DNA of 32,275 nt from DATAEG01 sp051001975. GTDB taxonomy: Bacteria > Actinomycetota > Actinomycetes > Mycobacteriales > Jatrophihabitantaceae. The position numbers were made by a program, and so were the translations under genes. Shown in pieces: positions 8,090 through 14,813 of the stretch (the first letter of the stretch is position 1; every line of letters starts with the position of its first letter). The notes under the pieces are model-generated. The model was not told where the DNA came from and searched no databases. It saw only the letters and a program-made list of their open reading frames with translations. The stretch is from contig JBPCMU010000109.1 of assembly GCA_051001975.1 (NCBI GenBank), forward strand, positions 1-32,275. Reading direction: 5' to 3'.

Positions 8090-9013
8090 ATGTTCGACCT
8101 TGCCCAGTTGCAGCTGCTCACGGTGGTGGCCCGCACCGGTTCGTACTCCGCGGCGGCTCGGGAGCTGCAGCTCAGCCAACCTGCGGTCAGCTACCAGATG
8201 CGCCGGTTGGAGCGGGCGGTCGGTGCGCCGCTGGCGGTGCGGGTCGGCCGGTCGATGCGGCTGACGTCGGCCGGCGACGCGCTGCTGGAGCACGCCGAGC
8301 AGATCCTCACCGACGTCCGGGCCGCCGAGCGGCAGATCGCCGCGACGATCGGCAGTGGCACTGCGACTGTCCGGCTGGCCGCCTTCCCGAGCAGCTGCGC
8401 GACTATCGTGCCGTCCGCGCTGGCCAAGCTGCGCAGCACGCATCCCGAGCTGGACGTGCGGGTGGTGCAGGGCGAGCCGCCGCAGACGCATTCGATGGTG
8501 CTGCGCGGCGACGTCGACCTCGCGCTCGGCTACCGATTCGCCATCTCGCACGAGCCGGAACCTGAGCCGGTGGTGAGCAGGTTCTGCAGGGTGCAGCTGG
8601 TTGTCGAGGACATCCGGCTGCTGTTGCCGGCCGATCACCCGGCCGCCGCGCGCAGCAAAGTGAAGGTAGAGGAGTTGCTATCCGAACGGTGGATCCTCGG
8701 CTCGCACCGCTTCGAGGACATGCTGAACCGGGCCTGCCTGCCGATCGGTCAGACGCCCGAGGTGATGCTGGTCGCCGACGACTACGTGGCCATGCAGGCG
8801 TTCGTCGCCCACGGGCTCGGCGTCGCGCTGGTGCCGGAGTTGGCGCTACGCGCGCACCAGGACGAGCGGGTGGTAGCGCGCACGCTGGTCGGTTGGCCGG
8901 CCCGGCACGTCGGCCTCGAGCTCTGGCCCGACCAGCTTCGGGTGCCCGGGGTGGTCGCCGTCATCGAAGCGCTGCGCGCAGCCCTGCCGGGCAAGACCCC
9001 GCGCCGCCGCTGA
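8090..9013 (+). CDS. LysR-family transcriptional regulator
   Basis: The 307-residue protein has the standard LysR layout. The N-terminal winged helix-turn-helix (about residues 1-60) includes TGSYSAAARELQLSQPAVSYQMRRLE, followed by a linker helix and a two-lobed effector-binding domain to the end. Length is normal for the family. It starts at ATG 8090 with no Shine-Dalgarno sequence, probably leaderless. It is divergent from the gluABCD-like operon across a gap holding a 19-bp palindrome, so the transporter is its likeliest target and an amino acid its likeliest effector; both are inference. It ends 11 bp from the convergent E2 gene. Confidence 0.9.
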   Translation: MFDLAQLQLLTVVARTGSYSAAARELQLSQPAVSYQMRRLERAVGAPLAVRVGRSMRLTSAGDALLEHAEQILTDVRAAERQIAATIGSGTATVRLAAFPSSCATIVPSALAKLRSTHPELDVRVVQGEPPQTHSMVLRGDVDLALGYRFAISHEPEPEPVVSRFCRVQLVVEDIRLLLPADHPAAARSKVKVEELLSERWILGSHRFEDMLNRACLPIGQTPEVMLVADDYVAMQAFVAHGLGVALVPELALRAHQDERVVARTLVGWPARHVGLELWPDQLRVPGVVAVIEALRAALPGKTPRRR

Positions 9014-9024
9014 CCGCGAGGTAG

Positions 9025-10326
9025 CTACAGCTCGGCGAGGGCGGTGATCGGGCGCTCCACGCAGTCGGCGACGAAACGCAGGAACCCGCCGGCCACCCCG
9101 CCGTCGCAGGCACGGTGGTCGAAGGCGAGGGTCAGCTCGGTGACCTTGCGGACCGCGAGCGCGCCGTCGAGGACCCAGGGCTTGTCGATGATCCGGCCGA
9201 TACCGAGGATCGCCACCTCGGGATGGTTGATGATGGCCGCCGACCCGTCGACCCCGAACGGTCCGTAGTTGTTCACCGTGAACGTGCCGCCGGAAAGCTG
9301 CCCCGGGGCGATCGTGCCGGCCCGCGCCGCCTCGACGCGCTCGCCGAGGGTTGCGGCCAGCTGCCGGGTGGTCATCGCCTGCGCGTCGCGAACCACCGGC
9401 ACGACGAGGCCGCGCGGGGTCTGTGCAGCAATGCCCAGGTGGACCGCGTCGAGCACGACGATCTCTGGGTCGTCGGGTGAGCCCTCGATGCGGGCATTGA
9501 GCTCGGGGAACTTCTGCAGGCCGAGGACGCAGAATTTTGCCAGCAGGGCGAGCACGCTGATCGGCGCGTCGTCGGTCGTCAGGGCCCGGCGGGCGGCGAG
9601 GAACCCGGTGGCATCGACATCCACCCACACCGTCGCTTCGGGGATCTCCCGACGGGATCGGCTGAGCTTCTCCGCGGCTGCTCGGCGAGCGCCGCGCAAC
9701 GGGATGCGCCGCTCGCCGGCGACAGCCGGTGCGCTGGCAGTCGGCATTGTGTCTGAGGCAATCGCAGCCTCGACGTCGCCACGGGTGATGGTGGCCTGCG
9801 CGCCGCTGGGCCGCAGCGCGCGCAGGTCGATGTGGTGCTCGCGGGCCAGCTTGCGGACCAGCGGTGAGATCACCGGCGGGTTGAGCTGTGGGGCCACCGG
9901 CTCGTCGGAAGTTGGCGCGACGACGACCCCGGGCTCGTCGAATCCACTACGCGTTCGATGGCGACGCGGCTTCGGCTCGGAGGTGCCATAGCCGATCAGT
10001 ACGTTGCCGGAGGCGCTGCCAGGTGTCGGTGCCGGTGCATCGGCACTCACGGTGATCAGCGGTGCGCCGACCGCAATGCGCTCCCCGGCTGCGCCGTGCA
10101 GGGTGGTGACGACGCCGGCGAACGGCGCCGGTACCTCGACCGCTGCCTTGGCCGTCTCGACCTCGACCACCGGCTGGTCGACGGTGATGGTGTCGCCGAC
10201 CTGCACGAGCCAGGTGGTGATCTCCGCGTCAGCCAGCCCCTCGCCGAGATCGGGCAACCGGAACTCACGATCAGTCATCGGGACGGTGGGTGGGTGAGTC
10301 ATCGGGACGGCGGGTGGGTGGGTCAT
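9025..10326 (-). CDS. bkdC: Dihydrolipoamide acyltransferase (E2) of a branched-chain 2-oxoacid dehydrogenase complex
   Basis: E2 transfers the acyl group from E1 to coenzyme A through a swinging lipoyl arm. The 433-residue protein has one lipoyl domain (about 20-95; lipoyl-lysine Lys60 in VETAKAAVEV), an E3/E1-binding domain (about 145-185; ISPLVRKLAREHHIDL) and a catalytic acyltransferase domain with His404 and Asp408 in DHRACDGG. I start it at ATG 10326, which overlaps the E1beta stop (ATGA). ATG 10302 and ATG 10278 are in frame inside a 24-bp tandem repeat, so the true N-terminus could be 8 or 16 residues shorter. None has a Shine-Dalgarno sequence. No E3 (lipoamide dehydrogenase) gene is in the window. 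Pyruvate-type substrate cannot be excluded. Confidence 0.88.
   Translation of the reverse strand: MTHPPAVPMTHPPTVPMTDREFRLPDLGEGLADAEITTWLVQVGDTITVDQPVVEVETAKAAVEVPAPFAGVVTTLHGAAGERIAVGAPLITVSADAPAPTPGSASGNVLIGYGTSEPKPRRHRTRSGFDEPGVVVAPTSDEPVAPQLNPPVISPLVRKLAREHHIDLRALRPSGAQATITRGDVEAAIASDTMPTASAPAVAGERRIPLRGARRAAAEKLSRSRREIPEATVWVDVDATGFLAARRALTTDDAPISVLALLAKFCVLGLQKFPELNARIEGSPDDPEIVVLDAVHLGIAAQTPRGLVVPVVRDAQAMTTRQLAATLGERVEAARAGTIAPGQLSGGTFTVNNYGPFGVDGSAAIINHPEVAILGIGRIIDKPWVLDGALAVRKVTELTLAFDHRACDGGVAGGFLRFVADCVERPITALAEL
10276..10326 (-). repeat. 24-bp tandem repeat at the E2 start with three in-frame ATG codons
   Basis: Two 24-bp units (10276-10299 and 10300-10323) differ at only two positions and are followed by a third start-codon copy at 10324-10326. 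On the coding strand each unit begins with ATG and encodes the octapeptide MTHPP(T/A)VP. The result is three evenly spaced, in-frame ATG codons before the lipoyl domain. The repeat has slippage potential in whole-codon steps. Confidence 0.85.
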
Positions 10327-11339
10327 AGCGATGCGCCCGCTATCGCAACCGCGTCGTCCCATTGCAAAGTGCTGATCGCGTCGAGGATGCGGTCGACGCT
10401 GGGCAGGTAGTGGTCCTCGAGCATCGGCGGCGGGTACGGGATGTCCAGCCCGGTGACCCGACGGATGGGCGCCTGCAGGTGGTGGAAGCACGACTCGCTC
10501 AGTCGCGCGGCGACCTCGGCACCGTAGCCGCCGAACCGGCTGGCCTCGTGCGCGACGACCGCGCGGCCGGTCTTGCGCACGCTGGCATTCACCGTCTCGT
10601 CGTCGAACGGGCTGAGCGAACGCAGATCGACGACCTCGACGTCCCAGCCCTCCTCCTGCGCCGCCTCGGCAGCCTCGAGCGCGGTGAGCACCATCGGCCC
10701 GTAGCTGATCAGAGTGACGCCGGAGCCGCCGCGACGGACCACGGCGCGGTCCAGCGGCGCGGCCGATGCGGACACGTCCACCGGCTCGGCCGCCCAGTAG
10801 CGGCGCTTCGGCTCGAAGAAGATGACCGGGTCGTCGCACGCGATCGCGGCGCGCAACAGGTGGTAACCGTCGGCTGCGGTGCCCGGCGTGATGACCCGCA
10901 GGCCGGGCGTGTGGGTGAAGTAGGCCTCGGAGGAGTCGCTGTGGTGCTCGACGCCGCCGATGCCGCCGCCGTAGGGGACCCGCACCACGACCGGCAGCGT
11001 GATCCCGCCGGCGGTGCGGTTGTGCATCTTGGCCAAGTGGCTGGTGATCTGCTCGAACGCCGGGTACCCGAACGCATCGAACTGCATCTCCACAACCGGG
11101 CGCAACCCGTTCATCGCCATCCCGATCGCGGCGCCGACGATGCCCGCCTCGGCCAGCGGCGTATCGAAGACGCGATGCTCGCCGAATTCCCTGGCCAGCC
11201 CGTCGGTGACCCGGAAGACACCGCCGAGGGTGCCCACATCCTCCCCGAAGACGTGCACGGTGGGGTCCTCGCGTAGCGAATCGGCCAGCGCGCGATTCAG
11301 CGCCTTCGCCATCGACAGCTGCTCAGCGACCGCGCTCAT
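10323..11339 (-). CDS. bkdB: 2-oxoacid dehydrogenase E1 component, beta subunit (branched-chain type)
   Basis: E1beta pairs with E1alpha in the thiamine-diphosphate-dependent decarboxylase that feeds acyl groups to E2. The 338-residue protein has the transketolase-like pyrimidine-binding domain with GEDVG (catalytic glutamate region), RVFDTPLAEAGIVGAAIGMA and MQFDAFGYPAFEQI, and a C-terminal transketolase domain starting near VVRRGGSGVTLISYG. The segment VRVPYGGGIGGVEHHSDSSE is typical of branched-chain and pyruvate E1beta. ATG 11339 overlaps the E1alpha stop by one base (TGATG); GTG 11342, one codon earlier, is the alternative. Its own stop overlaps the E2 start. Confidence 0.9.
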   Translation of the reverse strand: MSAVAEQLSMAKALNRALADSLREDPTVHVFGEDVGTLGGVFRVTDGLAREFGEHRVFDTPLAEAGIVGAAIGMAMNGLRPVVEMQFDAFGYPAFEQITSHLAKMHNRTAGGITLPVVVRVPYGGGIGGVEHHSDSSEAYFTHTPGLRVITPGTAADGYHLLRAAIACDDPVIFFEPKRRYWAAEPVDVSASAAPLDRAVVRRGGSGVTLISYGPMVLTALEAAEAAQEEGWDVEVVDLRSLSPFDDETVNASVRKTGRAVVAHEASRFGGYGAEVAARLSESCFHHLQAPIRRVTGLDIPYPPPMLEDHYLPSVDRILDAISTLQWDDAVAIAGASL

Positions 11340-12469
11340 CACGACGCCAGCTCGGCGCGTAGGGCATCGCGTTGGGCGCGGAGCTGGGCGGTCGGCTCGG
11401 CGTAGACGTGCTCGAACAGCGAGTCGGGATCCAGCTGCGGGTTCTCGTTCATCCGGTCCCGCAGATCCGCGGCGAACTTCTCCGCGTCGTCGGCGACCTT
11501 TTCCCGGACGGCGGCGTCGAGCAGTCCCCGGGCGGTCAGGTAGCCCTCCAGGCGCTCGATCGGGTCGCGGGCCCGCCAGTGCTCTACCTCCGACGCGTCG
11601 CGGTAGCGACCCGCGTCGTCTGCGTTGGTGTGCGCCTCGATGCGGTAGGTGCGGGCCTCGATGAGCGTCGGCCCACCACCGGCTCGCGCCGACTCGACCG
11701 CCGAGCTGACCGCCGCGTACACCGAGGCGACGTCGTTACCGTCGACGTACATCGACGGCACGCCGTAACCGATGCCCTTGTGTGCCAGGGAAGGCGCGGC
11801 GCTCTGCTTCGCGATCGGCACGCTGATGGCGAAGCCGTTGTTCTGGCAAAAGAACACCACCGGCGACTTCCACACCGCGGCGAAGTTGAGCGCCTCGTGT
11901 GTGTCGCCCTCACTGGTGGCGCCGTCGCCGAGGAGCACGAGAGCGACGGTGTCCTCACCCTTGAGCCGAGCGGCATGCGCGAAGCCGACTGCGTGCGGCA
12001 GGTTGGTGGCCAGCGGCGTGCACTGCGGTGCGACGTGCTCGGCGTGGCTGTCGTAGCCCTGATGCCAGTCACCGCGCAGCAACGTCAGCACGCTGACCGG
12101 ATCGACGCCGCGGCCGACGATGGCCATCGAATCGCGATAGGTCGGGAACAGCCAGTCCCGGTCGTCCAGCGCGGCGACCGCGCCGATCTCGCCGGCCTCC
12201 TGACCGCGCGCGGACGGGTAGACGGCCAGCCGACCCTGCTTGGTCAGCGCGGTGGCCTGCGCGTCGAAGCGGCGACCGATCACCATCCTGCGGTACAGCT
12301 CGCGCAGCGTCGCGGCGTCGGGCATCGGCGTCCACTGCGGGCTCACCGCCGCTCCCGCCGGGTCGATCAGCTGCAGCGGTGTATCGGTCGGCAGCAGTGG
12401 CCGGCGCGACGAGCCGGGGTAGTGCGGCAGCTCGGGCAGGTGGCTGGTGGACACGGCAGACGAGGTCAT
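11339..12469 (-). CDS. bkdA: 2-oxoacid dehydrogenase E1 component, alpha subunit (branched-chain type)
   Basis: E1alpha binds thiamine diphosphate and decarboxylates the 2-oxoacid. The 376-residue protein carries the thiamine motif from GDG (181-183) to NN (210-211), the GQEA motif near residue 90 and the loop YRIEAHTNADDAGRYR, which is characteristic of branched-chain 2-oxoacid dehydrogenases. It is the first gene of the leftward three-gene operon. A GGAAGG ribosome binding site lies 11 bases before ATG 12469. The divergent Lrp/AsnC regulator resembles the BkdR arrangement of streptomycetes and pseudomonads, which supports a role in valine, leucine and isoleucine catabolism or supply of branched fatty-acid primers. 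Confidence 0.9.
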   Translation of the reverse strand: MTSSAVSTSHLPELPHYPGSSRRPLLPTDTPLQLIDPAGAAVSPQWTPMPDAATLRELYRRMVIGRRFDAQATALTKQGRLAVYPSARGQEAGEIGAVAALDDRDWLFPTYRDSMAIVGRGVDPVSVLTLLRGDWHQGYDSHAEHVAPQCTPLATNLPHAVGFAHAARLKGEDTVALVLLGDGATSEGDTHEALNFAAVWKSPVVFFCQNNGFAISVPIAKQSAAPSLAHKGIGYGVPSMYVDGNDVASVYAAVSSAVESARAGGGPTLIEARTYRIEAHTNADDAGRYRDASEVEHWRARDPIERLEGYLTARGLLDAAVREKVADDAEKFAADLRDRMNENPQLDPDSLFEHVYAEPTAQLRAQRDALRAELAS

Positions 12470-12593
12470 CGTTGATCTGGCCTTCCGATGGTCGGATCGG
12501 GTGCAGCCGATTGTCCCCGGCTAGCAGGACGAGTGTCCATCTCGGCATGCTCTCGCCGGACGATCGGCTCGAATCTGTGCAATCATCGGCATT

Positions 12594-13067
12594 ATGTCTG
12601 AGAAGCGTACCGATTCACGGGACGAGGCAAGACATCCGGCGGAGCTCGACGACACCGATCGCGAACTGGTCGAACTTCTCCGCGCGGACGGCCGGGCGTC
12701 GGTGCGATCGCTGGCCGAGGCGCTGCACATCTCGCGGGCCACTGCCTACGCCCGGCTGGACCGGCTGCGCAGCAGTGGAGTCGTCACCGGGTTCAGCGCG
12801 CAGGTGCATCCGGAGCGATACGGCTACGGCATCTCCGCCTACGTCTATCTCAAGATCAGCCAGCACTCCTGGAAGGCGGTGCGCCGCCGGGTTCAGGCAA
12901 TCGAGGAGGTCTGGCACGCCGCCCTGGTGTCCGGCGAGAACGACCTCATCCTGCTGGTGCGCACCCGCGACGCGGCCAGCCTGCGAGACCTGGTGCTCAA
13001 CGAGTTGCAGACGATGACCGACGTGCAGTCCACGCAGACCGTGCTCATCCTCGACGAGGTGCGTTGA
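12594..13067 (+). CDS. Lrp/AsnC-family regulator, BkdR-like
   Basis: The 157-residue protein has an N-terminal helix-turn-helix (about 37-60; SVRSLAEALHISRATAYARL) and a C-terminal RAM effector-binding domain with the GENDLILLVRT core. It is divergent from bkdA across 124 bp. In other bacteria such a regulator (BkdR) responds to branched-chain amino or keto acids and controls the operon, so that role is probable here by position. An N-terminal tail of about 17 charged residues precedes the usual family start. No purine-rich ribosome binding site precedes ATG 12594, so the mRNA may be leaderless. I could not identify a convincing operator in the gap. Confidence 0.87.
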   Translation: MSEKRTDSRDEARHPAELDDTDRELVELLRADGRASVRSLAEALHISRATAYARLDRLRSSGVVTGFSAQVHPERYGYGISAYVYLKISQHSWKAVRRRVQAIEEVWHAALVSGENDLILLVRTRDAASLRDLVLNELQTMTDVQSTQTVLILDEVR

Positions 13068-13087
13068 GCGGACCCGCGCCGCTTACG

Positions 13088-13342
13088 ATGGCGCGCGTGG
13101 ACACCGATGACGGCGAGCCGACCGAGGCAGGTCGGGTCGGAGTCCTGGTGCACGCCGTCAAGGGAGTCGAGCAGCCCGGCGAGGTGCAGCTGACCATGCA
13201 CGGTGGCCGGGAGTATTACATCGCCTATTCCGAGGTGCCGCTGGACAGCGGTACGACGGTGCTGGTGGTGGGTAGGCACGGTCCCCGCGGCGTCGACGTC
13301 GTGGTGTGGACGGAGGACTTCACGCCCTCCGACGGGAACTGA
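13088..13342 (+). CDS. Small NfeD-like OB-fold protein, flotillin partner
   Basis: This 84-residue soluble protein looks like the isolated C-terminal OB-fold domain of NfeD proteins. Beta-strand-rich segments RVGVLVHAVKGVEQPGEVQL and TTVLVVGRHGPRGVDVVVW follow the usual glycine and valine pattern, with no serine-protease domain or membrane helices. NfeD domains are typically encoded next to flotillin/SPFH genes, and here an SPFH gene follows after 15 bp, so the pair probably acts at a membrane microdomain. The start is uncertain: ATG 13088 is chosen, GTG 13097 is equally good, and TTG 13064 would overlap the preceding stop. Function within the pair is unknown. Confidence 0.65.
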   Translation: MARVDTDDGEPTEAGRVGVLVHAVKGVEQPGEVQLTMHGGREYYIAYSEVPLDSGTTVLVVGRHGPRGVDVVVWTEDFTPSDGN

Positions 13343-13357
13343 GACAGGGAGCTGGAC

Positions 13358-14509
13358 ATGTTCGGTTGGAATGTGCCATCGCCGGACCAGGCGATGTTGA
13401 TCTCCGGTGGCAAGACGCGCGGCTCGGACGTGCCGTTCCGGGTGGTGACCGGCCACGGCGCGTACGTGATCCCGATTCTGCGCAAGGTGCGGTACCTGAC
13501 CTTGTCGATGATCGAGTCGGAGATCGAGGAGCAGTGCGTCACACAGCAGGGCATCACCCTGCAGGTGCGTGCCGTCATCGCGTTCAAGGTCGGCAACGAC
13601 AACGTCAGCATCGTCAACGCCGGCCAGCGCTTCCTCTCCGACCAGTCGCAGATGTCCGTGCTCACCGGGCGGATCTTCGCCGGCCACCTGCGCTCCATCG
13701 TCGGTTCGATGACCGTCGAGGGGATCGTCACCCAGCGGCAGCGGTTGGCTGAGGAGATCCTGAACCAGTCGAAGATCGAGATGGCCCGGATCGGCCTCGT
13801 CGTCGACTCGCTGCAGATCCAGTCGATCGATGACCTCGACATCGGCTACATCACCGCGATGGCCGCGCCGCACAATGCCGCGATCCAGCGCGCCGCGCAG
13901 ATCGCCCAGGCGCAGGCCAACCAGGCCGCCGCGGAGGCCGAGCAGGAATCACAGCGCAAGCAGGCCGAGTACCAGCGGCAGACGTCGGTGGTGCAGGCGC
14001 AGTACAAGGCCGAGGTCGATAAGGCCCAAGCGGAGGCGGCGCAGGCCGGGCCGCTCGCGCTCGCGCAGACGCAGCGGGAAGTTCTGAAAGCGCAGACCGA
14101 ACTGGCTCAGCGCGCCGCCGAACTGCGCCAGCAGCAACTGGTCGCCGAGGTCGTCAAGCCTGCTGAGGCGGAGGCCGAGCGGATCCGCATCCTCGCTGAG
14201 GCGGAGGCGAACAGCACCGAGGTGCAGGCCCGGGCAGCGGCGTCGCATGGCCGGGTCGCGCTCGACCGAATGCTCATCGACCAGATGCCGCAGGTGGTTG
14301 CCGCCGCGGCGAGCAGCCTGCAGAACGCCAACCTCAATGTCATCAACGGCGCGGACGGCGTCGGCCAGATGATGGCCAGCCTGGCCGGTCAGGGCATGAC
14401 GATTCTGCAGACGCTCAAGGCCGGGCTGTCCGACACCGAGCCGTACGACGACGAGGAAGACGAGCCGTCGGCGCCGCAGCCACCGGCGATCGGCCCCGGC
14501 AGCAAGTAA
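13358..14509 (+). CDS. SPFH/Band 7 (flotillin-like) membrane scaffold protein
   Basis: The 383-residue protein has an SPFH domain (about 1-160; GITLQVRAVIAFKVG, LTGRIFAGHLRSIVGSMTVE, LVVDSLQIQSIDD) and then a long Ala/Gln/Glu-rich coiled coil (about 165-300) with the EA-repeat pattern of flotillins (AEAEAERIRILAEAEA). An acidic Pro-rich tail (YDDEEDEP) ends it. It has no predicted transmembrane helix, so membrane association would be peripheral. Flotillins oligomerise and organise membrane microdomains. A GGGAGC ribosome binding site precedes ATG 13358. It is probably co-transcribed with the NfeD-like gene and perhaps the AsnC gene upstream. A link with the kdp operon downstream is not evident. 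Confidence 0.88.
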   Translation: MFGWNVPSPDQAMLISGGKTRGSDVPFRVVTGHGAYVIPILRKVRYLTLSMIESEIEEQCVTQQGITLQVRAVIAFKVGNDNVSIVNAGQRFLSDQSQMSVLTGRIFAGHLRSIVGSMTVEGIVTQRQRLAEEILNQSKIEMARIGLVVDSLQIQSIDDLDIGYITAMAAPHNAAIQRAAQIAQAQANQAAAEAEQESQRKQAEYQRQTSVVQAQYKAEVDKAQAEAAQAGPLALAQTQREVLKAQTELAQRAAELRQQQLVAEVVKPAEAEAERIRILAEAEANSTEVQARAAASHGRVALDRMLIDQMPQVVAAAASSLQNANLNVINGADGVGQMMASLAGQGMTILQTLKAGLSDTEPYDDEEDEPSAPQPPAIGPGSK

Positions 14510-14548
14510 CCGGCTCGCGGCGGATCGGCGAGCGGAACCGTCACCGCG

Positions 14549-14566
14549 GCGTGAGCGGCGCGTGAG
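14549..14566 (+). promoter_or_regulatory. Putative KdpE box (7-4-7 direct repeat)
   Basis: GCGTGAG occurs twice with a 4-bp spacer, giving an 11-bp (one helical turn) period. This is the geometry bound by OmpR/PhoB-family response-regulator dimers. It lies about 78-95 bp upstream of the first kdp-operon ORF, and the operon encodes its own OmpR-family regulator, KdpE. A weak -10-like TAGCAG follows at 14586-14591. Assignment to KdpE is inference from geometry and position. Confidence 0.5.
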
Positions 14567-14598
14567 GACGGTCCGACCGGTCCGCTAGCAGGGCGTTG

Positions 14599-14631
14599 CC
14601 TCGAAGAAGCACACGGTGTGCATCTTCGAGG
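14599..14631 (+). promoter_or_regulatory. 33-nt leader hairpin overlapping the first kdp ribosome binding site
   Basis: Arms CCTCGAAGA (14599-14607) and TCTTCGAGG (14623-14631) pair perfectly. After one A-A mismatch, GCACAC pairs with GTGTGC around the centre at 14615. The 3' arm contains GAGG, the first part of the GAGGGGG ribosome binding site (14628-14634) of the ORF starting at 14644. The structure could mask that site or act as a DNA-level operator. It is neither a c-di-AMP riboswitch nor a terminator by appearance (no U tract). Confidence 0.6.
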
Positions 14632-14643
14632 GGGTTCCCGGCG

Positions 14644-14727
14644 ATGACCGATCTGATCTTCGTGCTGCTGACGGTGGCGGTCTTCGCACTGTTGGCACTG
14701 GTCGCGAAGGGTGCCGAGCGACTGTGA
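14644..14727 (+). CDS. 27-residue single-helix membrane protein heading the kdp operon
   Basis: This short ORF has a strong ribosome binding site (GAGGGGG, about nine bases from ATG) and encodes a 27-residue peptide beginning MTDLIFVLLTVAVFALLALV and ending in AKGAERL. It is one hydrophobic helix with a short positive C-terminus, implying N-out/C-in insertion. Its stop overlaps the GTG start of kdpF (GTGA), so translation is coupled. Helix length and operon position suggest a second KdpF-like accessory peptide, but it is not KdpF, which follows with its own recognisable sequence. I recall similar unannotated small ORFs before kdpF in other actinobacteria, but I cannot verify that here. Function unknown. 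Confidence 0.7.
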   Translation: MTDLIFVLLTVAVFALLALVAKGAERL

Positions 14728-14813
14728 CGGCAGAGAACCTCGTCGCACTCGTGCTCGCCGTGCTCCTCATCGGTTACCTGGTCGTCGCGCTGGTCTTCCC
14801 GGAAAAGTTCTGA
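14724..14813 (+). CDS. kdpF: KdpF, small subunit of the potassium-transporting ATPase
   Basis: This 29-residue peptide starts with GTG 14724 and forms a single membrane helix (VALVLAVLLIGYLVVALVFP) ending in the diagnostic PEKF. KdpF stabilises the KdpABC complex. Its start overlaps the stop of the preceding small ORF by four bases, and its stop overlaps the kdpA start by one base (TGATG), so it is embedded in a translationally coupled chain. Confidence 0.88.
   Translation: MTAENLVALVLAVLLIGYLVVALVFPEKF

Noticed and set aside
10327..10839. Upstream extension of the E2 reading frame into E1beta
   Set aside because: The region encodes the C-terminal part of E1beta in another frame; E2 homology begins only after the repeat-borne ATG codons.
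14510..14643. c-di-AMP (ydaO-type) riboswitch before the kdp genes
   Set aside because: The leader is too short and shows only one simple hairpin, not the multi-helix junction of that riboswitch.
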